From JAHFTY01 sp964584785 (GTDB lineage Bacteria; Acidobacteriota; Terriglobia; 20CM-2-55-15): 64,000 nucleotides of DNA. The stretch covers positions 1 to 64,000 of the forward strand of contig CAZPBY010000004.1 in assembly GCA_964584785.1 (NCBI GenBank), read 5' to 3'. Positions 52,330 to 61,759 of this stretch are shown here, in pieces (position 1 is the stretch's first letter; each line of letters starts with the position of its first letter). A program made the position numbers and the translations under genes. The notes beneath the pieces are model-generated. The model ran no database searches. It worked only from the letters and a program-made list of their open reading frames with translations, and was not told the origin of the DNA.

Positions 52330-54081
52330 TCAGGCTTCGTACAAATCCACAGCGGTCTGGCCGCGGGCGAATCGTTGAGCGGTTTGCGCGGCGGATTGAC
52401 TTCCCGCCCGCTTGCGAACATCGGTCGCCCATCGTGAGAGACCGATCAACAATTGATTGCGGGCGGGGTGGCCTTCTGAGCGATTCCATTCCTCGAAGAC
52501 AAACCGCAAGACGTGGAGGATGTTCCAGCCGTTGTCGTCCTTCAAAATAGACTGCCCCATCTGCAGCAGAAGCCGATCGGCGGAAAAGCCGGCATTCAAG
52601 TATTCGCGGGTGTGCCGTCCGACATCGCGCACTTGAACTGTCTCGATCGATTCCAACACCGTTCGAAGTCCATCCTCTTCGTTTGCCGCGTCCATCCTTG
52701 AAGACCCGAGTGGCTCGGCGAGGGAACGGTGCTTGATGTTCAGCCATCGATCGCTGAAGAACTGCCACGCGGCGTGATAGAGGGCCTTCGCGCCGGCCTT
52801 GAAACCGCCAAAGCGGAGAGCGGTCCGAACCGACGACGAGAGTATCAGTTCGATCCGCAAACTTCCCCAGCCGGGGTTCAGGTTTACCGGCGTACGAGCC
52901 ATGCGGTCGGCGGCGAGCAACACCATCGTGGTTGTGATTCGATCGATGTCCACGCCGGCTTCGAGCGCGTTCGAAATGGCGTTGAACGTTTGAGTCAGAT
53001 CGCCGCTGACCAAACCTTTCGTCACCGATTCTTCGACGTAGGCGTCAGCCGGCTCTCGTCGTGGCCTCGAAGCCAATCGGTCGATCAGTGATTGGACCGG
53101 CTCAAACAACTTGATCGCGGCCACACGAAGCTCCTCAGGCGCCCCGCGGTCTCTTCCGAGTATTTTTGCGGCGAGGTTGCAGAACAGCTCTTCGGTGTCC
53201 TCCCAGCCGAACTCCTCGAGCAGTTCCGACAGGAATCCCACCACGGCGAGGTTCTCGATATAACCGAGAAAGAATGGTTCGAGAGCGCAATCATAGATCA
53301 ACGGGACGATCCGTTGGTCGTGTCCTCCAAGCCGCCGGGCGGTGATCAGACACTTCTCGATGCCTTCCCAATTCTTGTCGGCGGAGAACACTCGAATCCA
53401 ACTCTCCAGTTTCTCCCATGTCACGGGCGGCGGCAGCGGCTGGACCGGCGGGCGATCTCCGGCCCGGCCCGAAGCGCCTGTCGCCGCCATCATCAGCGGG
53501 ATGAGGCGGTCGTCCTGCGGGTAATGACGCGCGACTTTCACGCCATTGACCATCATCGCGACTTCACGGCCGCCGTCGTTGGCATTGCGTTCGGTCGCAA
53601 GGTGACGGCCCAGATGGTGGACGACGAGTTTCAGAGTGTCCTGTTCGGACACTCCCCGGGCGAGCATGATGGCGATGGCTTTCGAGAGCGTCCAGTTGTC
53701 CTCGCTGAGTAAACCTTCCTTCAAAAGCAGAAAGTGAGCGTCCTTGCGCTTCGATCCGCCGGCGTGCGCGTCGATATAAATGCCGCCGTCGCGCACTTCA
53801 ACGGGGAACGTGTCCAAATCATCGCAGCCGCCGGTGAAGCAGCCGCCGCCCTTCATGTCGTAGGTCCAGCCGTGCCAGTCACAGGTGAGGACGCCGTTTC
53901 GAACGCGGCCTCTCGTCAGCGGATATCCCATGTGCGGGCATTGGTTGTCCGTCGCGAAAACGTTGCCCCGGTGTTGATAGAGCGCAATGCTCCGCCCGTC
54001 GACTTTGACTGCTTTAGGAGTGCCTTCGGGAACGTCGGCGAGATCCGCGACCTTGATGAAGTGTGATGGCGTGTGCGACAT
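52330..54081 (-). CDS. Rieske 2Fe-2S protein with large helical C-terminal domain (paralogue 1)
   Basis: A 583-residue protein. The N-terminal Rieske domain (about 8-105) has both ligand pairs: C48-x-H50 (NQCPHMGYPLTRG) and C67-x2-H70 (TCDWHGWTYD). The remaining 460 residues are mostly helical and of no domain I recognise. Blocks shared with the paralogue at 54886-56655 include HLGRH, LEPFFLGYIENL, ADRMARTPVNLNPGWG, HAAWQFFSDRWLNI, YLNAGFSADRLLLQMG and GHPARNQLL. The conserved histidines could hold a metal. No signal peptide. It is the third gene of the Rieske-PilZ-Rieske operon. An oxidoreductase role is inferred. Confidence 0.75.
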   Translation of the reverse strand: MSHTPSHFIKVADLADVPEGTPKAVKVDGRSIALYQHRGNVFATDNQCPHMGYPLTRGRVRNGVLTCDWHGWTYDMKGGGCFTGGCDDLDTFPVEVRDGGIYIDAHAGGSKRKDAHFLLLKEGLLSEDNWTLSKAIAIMLARGVSEQDTLKLVVHHLGRHLATERNANDGGREVAMMVNGVKVARHYPQDDRLIPLMMAATGASGRAGDRPPVQPLPPPVTWEKLESWIRVFSADKNWEGIEKCLITARRLGGHDQRIVPLIYDCALEPFFLGYIENLAVVGFLSELLEEFGWEDTEELFCNLAAKILGRDRGAPEELRVAAIKLFEPVQSLIDRLASRPRREPADAYVEESVTKGLVSGDLTQTFNAISNALEAGVDIDRITTTMVLLAADRMARTPVNLNPGWGSLRIELILSSSVRTALRFGGFKAGAKALYHAAWQFFSDRWLNIKHRSLAEPLGSSRMDAANEEDGLRTVLESIETVQVRDVGRHTREYLNAGFSADRLLLQMGQSILKDDNGWNILHVLRFVFEEWNRSEGHPARNQLLIGLSRWATDVRKRAGSQSAAQTAQRFARGQTAVDLYEA

Positions 54082-54094
54082 TCAAAACCTCGAC

Positions 54095-54856
54095 TCAGTC
54101 TTTTCTCCGGCTGCTCCGGGTGTTCTGTTCAATCTCCAGCTTCGTGATGTAGCGTTGCAGCGCCGTCAGCATTGAACTCGGCAGATCGATGAACGAACAC
54201 CCCAGGCACCGGCCCGATTCGCCGTTGGGTAACTGGAGTTCCTTGGAGTTTCGGATTTGGAGCGTCGTCTCGATCATGGTCTTTCCGGGAAGATAAATGC
54301 GGCAGTGTTTGTAGATGCGGCCTACGGTGTTGTCGAGCACGCGTCTTTCGTCGATCAGGGCAATGCCTCCGCGGCTCACGTTCAGCAGTTTCGCGAGCAA
54401 TGTTTTGCCGGCCTCGTCCAGTGGAATGTCGACTTCGCACTGCAACTGGCCCGTTGAAGGAACCGAGACACGGAATGAAGCGCGCCGCTGCAAACGGATC
54501 ATCGTTAGCGGAATCTCGATGCGAAGAGCCGGAAGATTCTCATGCACGCAGGGCTCGGCGCGCGAGGCGAAAAACAGTATGCCGACGTTCTCCATGGCGC
54601 TTTCGAAAGACATGTTGCCGCTTTCGACGATGCGGTGATTTGCAACGGTGGAGGGAGCGCTGTCGATGATCAGCCGGTTGTTTGTTCGATCGATATCCAG
54701 AATGGACGTGATGACGGATTCCTTCCCATCTTCCACAACCAGGTTCAGAACCTGATCGGCTTTCTTGATTGCGGACAATATCGAAAGGATCTCGTCGCGC
54801 GACTGGATCTGGAAGAAGCTCAGGTCCCCAAAGTTAGGGTTTTGGCGTTCAGGCAT
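54095..54856 (-). CDS. YcgR-like PilZ domain protein, c-di-GMP receptor
   Basis: A 253-residue protein with an N-terminal YcgR-type domain (about 10-115) and a C-terminal PilZ domain (about 120-240). The c-di-GMP-binding residues are visible: the RxxxR motif in LQRRASFRV and the N/D-x-S-x-x-G motif in NVSRGGIALID. It should sense cyclic di-GMP. YcgR is a flagellar brake in enterobacteria, but no motility genes are nearby. Here the gene sits between two Rieske paralogues with gaps of 13 and 29 bp, so it is probably cotranscribed with them. Confidence 0.88.
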   Translation of the reverse strand: MPERQNPNFGDLSFFQIQSRDEILSILSAIKKADQVLNLVVEDGKESVITSILDIDRTNNRLIIDSAPSTVANHRIVESGNMSFESAMENVGILFFASRAEPCVHENLPALRIEIPLTMIRLQRRASFRVSVPSTGQLQCEVDIPLDEAGKTLLAKLLNVSRGGIALIDERRVLDNTVGRIYKHCRIYLPGKTMIETTLQIRNSKELQLPNGESGRCLGCSFIDLPSSMLTALQRYITKLEIEQNTRSSRRKD

Positions 54857-54885
54857 AGGCGTTGAGTCTGGTTTGCGGCATTGCT

Positions 54886-56655
54886 TTATTCATCAAATAC
54901 GTCCACCGTGGTCTGGCCCTCCGCGAAACGCATCGCTGTGTTTGTTGCGGATCCGCTGTCCTTGTTCGTTCGAATGTCCGTGGCGTAACGCGCGAGTCCA
55001 ACGAGAAGCTGGCGGCGCGCCGGATGGCCCGCGCCCATGGCGATGTCCGGACCACTCGATCGATGCCATTCATCGAATACCGTGCGCAGCGCCGGCAGAA
55101 CCTGGACGTTGGTGTCATCCCACAACATGACGCGTCCCATTTCGTGAAGCAATCGGTCACCGGAATACCCGGCATTCAGGTACTCCAGCACCTGCCGGCC
55201 CACGTCCTGTACCTGCAGCGACGCGATCGACTTCAGAATCAGCTGCACTCCGGCTTCTTCATCCGCTACCTGAAGAACGCCACCGCCGAGCGGTTCGGTC
55301 AGCGGACCGAAGGGAATGTTCAGCCAGCGGTCGGCAAACAGCTGCCAGGCGGCGTGGAACAAACCCTTTGCGGCAACGCGATCGCTTCCGTGACGCAGCG
55401 CCGTGCGCAGTGACGCCGCGAGGTGGAGTTCCGTTGTCAGCACGCCCCACCCCGCGTCGACGTTGACCGGTGTCCTTGCCATCCGATCGGCGGCCGTCAA
55501 CACGAATGTCGTGATCAATCGATCGAGCCGCACGCCCGCTTTAAGCACGGCATCGACCGCCTCAAACGATTTCTGAACATTCGCGCTCAGTAGTGCCTCG
55601 ACCAACGCATCTTCATCGTAGTTGCTGACACGGCTCGCCGCAGGATTCGAATTGTCGATCGCCGGAACAATCGACGTGAACATGGCCACCGCATCCCGAC
55701 GGAACCGCTCGGGCTCGCCACGCCGGCGGCCCGCCAGCCGGGCGCCCATATTGAAGACGAGTTCTCCGGATTTCTTCCATCCGAACTGCTGAACCACTTC
55801 CGCGAGGTCGGCGAGGCTGAGGAAATTCTCGGCCAGGCCGAGAAAGTGCGGCTCGGCCGCGCACTCATAGAGCAAGGGAAGAATCTTGTCCTGATAGCCC
55901 TGATGGTGCGCCGTGAAAAGGCATCGTTCGATGCGTCCGGCCTGGGCGTCACGAGAGAACATTCGAGTCCAGCCGTCGATGCTTTCCCACGCAACAGATC
56001 CGGGCAGCGGAACGACCTCGAGCCGATCGGCAGCCTTTCCGGCCACCGATCGTGCCGCAGTCGCCAACACCATCAAGCGGTCCGCGCCGTGATACCTGCG
56101 ACCGATGTCGAGACCATGGATCAAGCGCGACAATCGGACGCCTCCGTCATCCTCCTCGGAACTTGCGATGTGGCGGCCGAGATGCCGGAGGGCCATCTCG
56201 ACGATTTCTTCTTCGGGAACACCACCTTTGAGCAGAAGCGCGATCGCTTTGGAGATCGTCCAGCGATCCTCGCTCAGCAGGCCTTCCCAAAGCAGGCGAA
56301 GATGTTCGTCGCGCTGCGTGTAGCGGGATTCTTCGAGCCGGATCCAGACTTCACCCTGGCGCACGTCGACAGGAAATGTCTGAAGGTTGCTGCACTGATA
56401 ATTGAAGCACCCGCCGCCTTCGAGATCGAAGCTTCGGCCGTGCCAATCGCAGGTGAGGATGCCGTTGCGGACCGCTCCTCGCGTCAACGGATAACCCATA
56501 TGAGGACACTGGTTGTCCGTCGCGTAGACGCGTCCATCGACGTTGAAGAGCGCAATGCTGTGCCCGTTATCCAGCCGTATGGCTTTCGCCTCACCCGGAG
56601 CGAGTTCTTTCAATGTCGTGACGCGAGTCCACTGTGATTCTTGTTTGTGCGTCAT
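54886..56655 (-). CDS. Rieske 2Fe-2S protein with large helical C-terminal domain (paralogue 2)
   Basis: A 589-residue protein with the same architecture as the product of 52330-54081. Rieske ligands are C50-x-H52 (NQCPHMGYPLTRG) and C69-x2-H72 (TCDWHGRSFD). The helical part has ALRHLGRHIAS, AAEPHFLGLAENFLS, ADRMARTPVNVDAGWG, FHAAWQLFADRWLNI, YLNAGYSGDRLLHEMG and GHPARRQLLVGLARYATD. Clear divergence outside these blocks shows that the duplication is old. It is the first gene of the operon; a promoter without a ribosome binding site lies directly upstream. Electron transfer to a helical, possibly metal-binding, catalytic domain is the most natural inference. Confidence 0.75.
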   Translation of the reverse strand: MTHKQESQWTRVTTLKELAPGEAKAIRLDNGHSIALFNVDGRVYATDNQCPHMGYPLTRGAVRNGILTCDWHGRSFDLEGGGCFNYQCSNLQTFPVDVRQGEVWIRLEESRYTQRDEHLRLLWEGLLSEDRWTISKAIALLLKGGVPEEEIVEMALRHLGRHIASSEEDDGGVRLSRLIHGLDIGRRYHGADRLMVLATAARSVAGKAADRLEVVPLPGSVAWESIDGWTRMFSRDAQAGRIERCLFTAHHQGYQDKILPLLYECAAEPHFLGLAENFLSLADLAEVVQQFGWKKSGELVFNMGARLAGRRRGEPERFRRDAVAMFTSIVPAIDNSNPAASRVSNYDEDALVEALLSANVQKSFEAVDAVLKAGVRLDRLITTFVLTAADRMARTPVNVDAGWGVLTTELHLAASLRTALRHGSDRVAAKGLFHAAWQLFADRWLNIPFGPLTEPLGGGVLQVADEEAGVQLILKSIASLQVQDVGRQVLEYLNAGYSGDRLLHEMGRVMLWDDTNVQVLPALRTVFDEWHRSSGPDIAMGAGHPARRQLLVGLARYATDIRTNKDSGSATNTAMRFAEGQTTVDVFDE

Positions 56656-56665
56656 GGATCACATC

Positions 56666-56696
56666 ATTCTATGTCATGAAACGCACAACGTGGCAA
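56666..56696 (-). promoter_or_regulatory. promoter of the Rieske-PilZ-Rieske operon, probably leaderless
   Basis: On the minus strand TTGCCA (56691-56696), 19 bp, then TAGAAT (56666-56671), 10 nt before the ATG at 56655. No Shine-Dalgarno sequence is present. The long spacer makes the -35 assignment less sure than the -10. Confidence 0.45.
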
Positions 56697-56715
56697 ACGA
56701 TGGGTTATGGGACGG

Positions 56716-58170
56716 TCACTTCGCCGGCGAGCGCGGAATCTTTGCGTCGCGCATCGCGGCGTCATACAAAACCGTCGCGACGACAACCGACGCCTGTTTG
56801 AGCGCCTCCGGACTTACCCGTTCGTACGTATCCACGTTGGTGTGATGCGTGCGAACGTCGTAATTGTTGTAGTCTTGGACGGCTTGAAATCCGGGTAAAC
56901 CCACCGCGATGAACGAAAGGTGATCCGTCGCGCCGATTTTGCCGAGCGTGGCGATCGTTGCGCCGAGGTCGTTCAGCGGTTTCAGCCACGCCTCCATGAT
57001 CGGTTTCAATTCCTCATTACCTTCCAGGTAAAAGCCCGTGATGGGCGGCGTGCCGTTATCGAGATTAAAATAAATCGAGAATTTGTCTCTCGCGGCTTTG
57101 CCTGCATCTCCGGTGAGATGATCGCGAACGTAGGCCTTCGAACCCAGCAGGCCTTGCTCTTCGCCGCCCCACAGCGCGATCCGAATCGTGCGGCGGGGTT
57201 TCACACCCACGGCCTTCAGTATGCGCAACGCTTCGATCTCGACGGCGACGCCGTCGGCATTGTCGGTTGCACCGGTTCCGGTATGCCATGAATCCAGATG
57301 CGCGCCGGCCATCACGATTTCGTCGCCGATCTTCGCATCGGTTCCTTTGATGTCCGCGATGATGTTGTAGGCGTTTCGATCCTGCTCGAAAAATTTCGAC
57401 TGCACGTCGACCGCAAGCTTGACCGGAATTCCGGAGTCGAGCAGTCTTGCGATCATGTTGTAGTGCTCGGCCGCAAGCACGACGGAGGGGTACGCGTTGG
57501 CTCCGCCGTCGCGTCCAGTGACGAACACGGTTCCGTGTTCGCCGTCGCTCGGTTCGAGCGTCACGCCGGGGCGATTGTTGTTCAACAATGCGGTGATCTG
57601 CTGATTGCGCTCCGCCGGATTCGTTGGCTGGGCGGCCGTTGGAGCTCGACGCAGATCCCCGCTGGCGGGCGGACGGTCCGCGCGAATGAAGTCCGAAAGA
57701 ATGGGGCGCGTCATCACAATCGCGCCGTTCAATTGGGCTCCATCCATCTTTGGATCTTTTTTCGGATCGCCGATCCAGACCGGCGATGCCACAAGTCGTC
57801 CGTTGGTGGAGGGCGACCATCCTTTCGCATATCCGATCAACGGCTGATATCGCGGCTCGACCATTTCAATCGTGAGCTTTTCGAGCTGCCAGCCACGGCC
57901 GAACTCCCAGGGTTCCAGGTGCACATTGTCGAAACCCATCGCGACCAGTTTGTCTTTGGACCAGTCAACGGCGGTCTTATACGCAGGCGACGCCGTGAGC
58001 CGGGGCCCGATGACGTTCACGAGGTGGTCGAAAACATCCATCACATGAGACCGCTGGAGTCCCTCTGCGCGAATCTTCGCGATGGCGGCGGTATCGACGT
58101 TCTCCTGTGCGGACGCGGTTGCGGCGGCGATCCACACGATGATGGAAAACCGAATCAGGCCCCGCTTCAT
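56716..58170 (-). CDS. secreted M28-family metallopeptidase
   Basis: A 484-residue exported zinc peptidase (signal peptide RFSIIVWIAAATASAQ). A PA-domain-like insert lies near 140-270. The two-zinc site is visible in order: His and Asp in GAHLDSWHTGTGATDNADG, the Glu pair in LWGGEEQGLLGS, an Asp in FNLDNGT, and the last His in GATDHLSFIAVGLPGFQ. It probably acts as an aminopeptidase or carboxypeptidase on peptides in the periplasm or outside the cell. The gene starts 14 bp after the stop of the cupin gene, so the two may be an operon. Confidence 0.9.
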   Translation of the reverse strand: MKRGLIRFSIIVWIAAATASAQENVDTAAIAKIRAEGLQRSHVMDVFDHLVNVIGPRLTASPAYKTAVDWSKDKLVAMGFDNVHLEPWEFGRGWQLEKLTIEMVEPRYQPLIGYAKGWSPSTNGRLVASPVWIGDPKKDPKMDGAQLNGAIVMTRPILSDFIRADRPPASGDLRRAPTAAQPTNPAERNQQITALLNNNRPGVTLEPSDGEHGTVFVTGRDGGANAYPSVVLAAEHYNMIARLLDSGIPVKLAVDVQSKFFEQDRNAYNIIADIKGTDAKIGDEIVMAGAHLDSWHTGTGATDNADGVAVEIEALRILKAVGVKPRRTIRIALWGGEEQGLLGSKAYVRDHLTGDAGKAARDKFSIYFNLDNGTPPITGFYLEGNEELKPIMEAWLKPLNDLGATIATLGKIGATDHLSFIAVGLPGFQAVQDYNNYDVRTHHTNVDTYERVSPEALKQASVVVATVLYDAAMRDAKIPRSPAK

Positions 58171-58183
58171 AAAGCCTCCGATT

Positions 58184-58861
58184 TTATGGTTTCTTGATCG
58201 TTGGATTGACGTAACCGGCGGGGAGCACGCGATCCGGATCCGGCCTCACACTGAGATAGTCGACGTGATCGGTGATGTCGGTCCAGCCATGCGGCACGGT
58301 TGCGGGAATAATAATGATGTCCCCAACTTTCACGACGCGCTTGACCACGTCAGATCCGGCGATCGAGCCGCTGCATGACGGCCCATTCAACACCTTGGTC
58401 ACTTCGCTGTCCGGCCCCGACTTCCGGCCGTTCACGATGTGGCCGCCCGTTACCAGAGTTCCGCCGCCGGAAACAACGATGTAGGTTTCGGTCTGATGAT
58501 CGTGCGAAATGCCTCCGGGCGTGGCATCGGCCGGCATCGAGCTCATCTGATCACCGCAAGGTTCCGCCGCGGCGGCTGCACCGCGTCCGGCAGCGCCGGC
58601 GGCTCCACCACCTGCGGCGCCGGCGGCTCCACGGGCCGCTCCAGCTGCAGGAGGTGTCGTCTTTCCGCGATGAATGATCCCCACCGCTTCATTCAACTTG
58701 CCGATATCCACGCTGACGAGCTGCCGATCGGTTCCAGGAGTCGCGTTCACGGCCTTGACTTGCTCATCCGTTATGTATGTCGCCGCTTTAGGCGACTGGG
58801 CCGCCGCGCCGACGGAGAACAACACCAACACTGCGGCAATGGTCCACAATATCCTCTTCAT
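58184..58861 (-). CDS. secreted cupin-domain protein
   Basis: A 225-residue exported protein. I start at MKRILWTIAAVLVLFSVGAA, a signal peptide preceded by GGGGGGA; the longer frame from 58957 is unlikely. A low-complexity Ala/Gly linker (about 80-110) leads to a single cupin domain: SHDHQTETYIVVSGGGTLVTGG (metal ligands His, His and Glu) and VGDIIIIPATVPHGWTDI (last His). Mononuclear metal binding is expected; the reaction is unknown. Confidence 0.82.
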   Translation of the reverse strand: MKRILWTIAAVLVLFSVGAAAQSPKAATYITDEQVKAVNATPGTDRQLVSVDIGKLNEAVGIIHRGKTTPPAAGAARGAAGAAGGGAAGAAGRGAAAAAEPCGDQMSSMPADATPGGISHDHQTETYIVVSGGGTLVTGGHIVNGRKSGPDSEVTKVLNGPSCSGSIAGSDVVKRVVKVGDIIIIPATVPHGWTDITDHVDYLSVRPDPDRVLPAGYVNPTIKKP

Positions 58862-58939
58862 GTTTTTCCCCCCGTTGGATTTGCGCGGTATGTTACCAAA
58901 TTTTGCGGTGATGTCGGCAAAGGTGTCCTTGCCTGATAA

Positions 58940-58967
58940 TTGCTCCGGATGTCCCATTGGCTATAAT
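58940..58967 (+). promoter_or_regulatory. promoter of the response-regulator cyclase gene
   Basis: TTGCTC (58940-58945), 16 bp, then perfect TATAAT (58962-58967). The predicted start near 58974 gives a leader of about 36 nt. A small hairpin CACCG...CGGTG (about 58969-58987) lies at its 5' end. Confidence 0.6.
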
Positions 58968-59009
58968 GACACCGCCATTTTGACGGTGTGAAGCAGGGTT
59001 CAACGAAAA

Positions 59010-60077
59010 ATGTCTTCATTCCCACTCGGGAGAAATCCCCTTAGCCGGACCACAAGCCTCATTGTGATCGTCGACGCCGACGCATTTGTCAGAAGAACCA
59101 TACGCGCGTTTCTGGAAACTCCGGGATATCAGGTCATCGAAGTCGAAAGCACGAATGAAGCGCTGACTCTGGCACGGCAGCGTCAGGTCGACGCGTTCGT
59201 CCTCGACATGCAAATGCCCGGCCCGGGCGGAGCCGCTCTGTGCCGGACGCTGAGGAGCATGGACGCGTACCGGATCACGCCGATCCTCTTTATCACTCGA
59301 GGCGGTGAGCACGATCACGTCGCCGAGGCTTTCGCCGCCGGTTGTGATGATTTCATCAGCAAGCCGGTCGACGGCGTGGTGCTCCGAGCCCGTCTCAAAA
59401 GCCATCTCGAACGACTCGCGTATTTCCGCCAATTGGAGGGCGCGCGAGGCGCGCTGAACCGATACGTCTCGAAGCGAACGCGCGAGATTGCCGAAGCGGC
59501 TTCACTGACGGGCAAAGTTCTGCCGCCGGAGCAGCGCGACGTGGTGATCCTGTTCACCGATATCCGCGGATTTACAGCTCTCGCGGACGACATGGATCCC
59601 GAGCGGCTTTTCTCCCTGCTGAGCGGTCAGCTTGCGGTGCAGGTCAACAGCGTCCACGAACACGGAGGCTACGTCGACAAGTTCGGTGGTGATGGTGTGA
59701 TGGCGGTGTTTGATGGCGAAGATCGCGTGCGTGAAAGCTGCCTGTGCGCGCTGAGCCTCATCGAGAATGCTCGGGCTCACGCAGAAACCGGAAGCGAGAA
59801 GATTCGTCAGCTTGGGATCGGAATCCATTCCGGCCGCGTCGTTGTCGGAAATATCGGGTCACCCGAACACCTCGACTACTCGGTGATTGGAACCACCGTG
59901 AACCTTGCCGCCCGGCTCTGCGGCCATGCGCAGCCGATGTCTATTGTTGTATCGAAAGCCGTGCACGACCTTGCCGCAGACGATCCGCGGTTTTTGTTCA
60001 GCGACGAGCGCGACGTCATTTTGCGCGGCCTTAAACAACCCGTCCAGGTGTATACGCTGTCCGCGCCCCGCAAATAA
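59010..60077 (+). CDS. response regulator with class III nucleotide cyclase domain
   Basis: A 355-residue cytoplasmic protein. Residues about 17-135 are a receiver domain with phosphoacceptor Asp66 (FVLDMQMPGPGG) and the conserved Lys in FISKPVDG. A short helical linker leads to a class III cyclase domain (about 175-350). The metal-binding Asp residues are in LFTDIRGFTA and GGDGVMAVF, the base-selecting Lys in YVDKFGG and the transition-state Asn/Arg pair in TTVNLAARL. The pattern favours cAMP. No cognate histidine kinase gene is adjacent. Confidence 0.9.
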   Translation: MSSFPLGRNPLSRTTSLIVIVDADAFVRRTIRAFLETPGYQVIEVESTNEALTLARQRQVDAFVLDMQMPGPGGAALCRTLRSMDAYRITPILFITRGGEHDHVAEAFAAGCDDFISKPVDGVVLRARLKSHLERLAYFRQLEGARGALNRYVSKRTREIAEAASLTGKVLPPEQRDVVILFTDIRGFTALADDMDPERLFSLLSGQLAVQVNSVHEHGGYVDKFGGDGVMAVFDGEDRVRESCLCALSLIENARAHAETGSEKIRQLGIGIHSGRVVVGNIGSPEHLDYSVIGTTVNLAARLCGHAQPMSIVVSKAVHDLAADDPRFLFSDERDVILRGLKQPVQVYTLSAPRK

Positions 60078-60095
60078 CCCGCTTCGTACGACCAT

Positions 60096-61481
60096 TCAAT
60101 GTTGGTTCTTGTAAACCACGCCGGCTTTCACGACGACGTTGACGTGGGATAGCGCAGTGATGTCGAACAGCGGATCTCCGTCTACCACGATGACGTCCGC
60201 GAGTTTGCCTGGCTCGATCGTTCCCAGATCCCGCGCCTTCCCGAGGATCTGAGCGTTGACGCGTGTGGCCGCGCCGATCGCGCGGCTGGCCGGCATGCCG
60301 AGATCCACGTGAACTTTGATTTCCCGCCAGAGCGCTTCGCTGTGAAAGTTCATCGGTGTTCCCGAATCCGTTCCCATTCCCATAACCGCGCCGGACTCGA
60401 TGAACTGTTTCACGCCGCGATCACGATACAGCATTTCGCGATCGGTCCGTTGAAAGTACGATAGCGTCCACCAGTTCTTCAGGGAATTCTGAACTTCCGC
60501 GTAGATCTCGGGACCGAACGCATTCTTCAGTTCCGGATTCTGCAAACGTTCCGGAAACGCGGCCGTATCGGGATAAATCCAGCTGCGGTGCGCCGCCGTG
60601 ACCACGACGGGACGGCCGGCGTTCACGATGTCGCGAATCATCTCCGGACTGTAAGGTGGAGCGGTGCCCGCGGAACCGACGTGCTGCAGCACATCGACGC
60701 CGGCTTCGAGCGCGTGGCGCACGTCCTCTTCGGCGTAAACGTGCGCGTGAACGCGGATGCCGTGCTGATGCGCAACGCGAACAATGGCCTTGTAGTCGTC
60801 GAGCGTTAAACCGGAATGCGCCTTGATTTGATCGACGCCCGCAGCGGCCAGCTTCTCGGTTTCCTGAGCCGCCTGTTCCGGATTGGTGATGTTGATCCCT
60901 CCGAATCCAACCTGCATCGCCCCGTTCACGGCGGCGCCCGACAAATGCGAAATCCAGGGTCCGCTGACGAACGCGCGGGCTCCAGCGACTTCTCCTTTGT
61001 TGATGCGGTCTCGAATGCCGAGACTCAGCTGAAGCGGCGCTCCGAGATCGACGACGGTTGTCACACCGGCCATCAGGAGTTGCCTGGCCGAAATTTCCAT
61101 CACGCGGGTCAGCATCTTTTCGCCGCCGTGGGCATTGATCCATGGGAACCATGTGTCGTAGTTTCCGTGTCCGAGCACGATCAAATGTCCGTGCGTTTCG
61201 ATCAGGCCCGGGAGCATGGTGCGACCGCTGGTGTCGATGATGGTGGCGTCCGCAGGAATCTTCACTTCCGCCGCCGGTCCGGCTTGCACAATTCTGTCCC
61301 CTTCGATCAGAACCGCGCCTTGATGGATCGGAGGCACCTCGTACCCGGTCAGCAGCATGCCTCCAACGAGCGCGAGACGCCGCGGATTTTGTGTGTGGGT
61401 TTCCTGAACGAAAAACAAGGCCGCGAGCAGAACGCCGCAGGCGGCGGTCAGGTAGTGATGGCGAGTTCTGGCCGGAAGCAT
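60096..61481 (-). CDS. secreted amidohydrolase, second copy
   Basis: A 461-residue metal-dependent hydrolase. I start at the ATG at 61481, which opens an export signal (TAACGVLLAALFFVQ). Metal ligands are in PGLIETHGHLIVLGHG, IKAHSGLTLDD, VHAHVYAEEDV, VLQHVGSAG and GMGTDSGTPMNFHSE. The first motif is HGH rather than the HVH of the paralogue at 38901-40136. Substrate unknown; the imidazolonepropionase-like group includes dipeptidases and lactone hydrolases. It is convergent with the cyclase gene. Confidence 0.87.
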   Translation of the reverse strand: MLPARTRHHYLTAACGVLLAALFFVQETHTQNPRRLALVGGMLLTGYEVPPIHQGAVLIEGDRIVQAGPAAEVKIPADATIIDTSGRTMLPGLIETHGHLIVLGHGNYDTWFPWINAHGGEKMLTRVMEISARQLLMAGVTTVVDLGAPLQLSLGIRDRINKGEVAGARAFVSGPWISHLSGAAVNGAMQVGFGGINITNPEQAAQETEKLAAAGVDQIKAHSGLTLDDYKAIVRVAHQHGIRVHAHVYAEEDVRHALEAGVDVLQHVGSAGTAPPYSPEMIRDIVNAGRPVVVTAAHRSWIYPDTAAFPERLQNPELKNAFGPEIYAEVQNSLKNWWTLSYFQRTDREMLYRDRGVKQFIESGAVMGMGTDSGTPMNFHSEALWREIKVHVDLGMPASRAIGAATRVNAQILGKARDLGTIEPGKLADVIVVDGDPLFDITALSHVNVVVKAGVVYKNQH

Positions 61482-61592
61482 GGCACAGTGTACGACGCGA
61501 TGCTGTTGACCGGGCAATCATTCTTGTGCGCTACAGTCCTACACGTTCCTGGCTCCATATTTCGCGGGCCATTCAATAAGGAGACTCCTACA

Positions 61593-61742
61593 TTGTCGAA
61601 ACGTAATAGGATTTTCGCAGTTGTATCGTTGGCCGTCGTGGTCGCGATGATCGCCGAAGTGCCGGTGGTCGCCGCGCAAAAGAAGCCCGGTCCGGAAACG
61701 CGCTTCGGGAAATGGAAGACGGTGTATCGTCGGATGCAGTAA
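61593..61742 (+). CDS. 49-residue secreted peptide, TTG start
   Basis: A short frame starting at TTG, with AAGGAG 8-13 nt upstream. The first 30 residues are a signal peptide or membrane anchor (RIFAVVSLAVVVAMIAEVPV then VAAQ), followed by about 20 residues (KKPGPETRFGKWKTVYRRMQ). A stem-loop lies 18 bp after the stop. Signal, ribosome binding site and downstream hairpin together make it a credible gene despite its size. Function unknown. Confidence 0.6.
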   Translation: MSKRNRIFAVVSLAVVVAMIAEVPVVAAQKKPGPETRFGKWKTVYRRMQ

Positions 61743-61759
61743 GTGCGCTAAACAGAATC

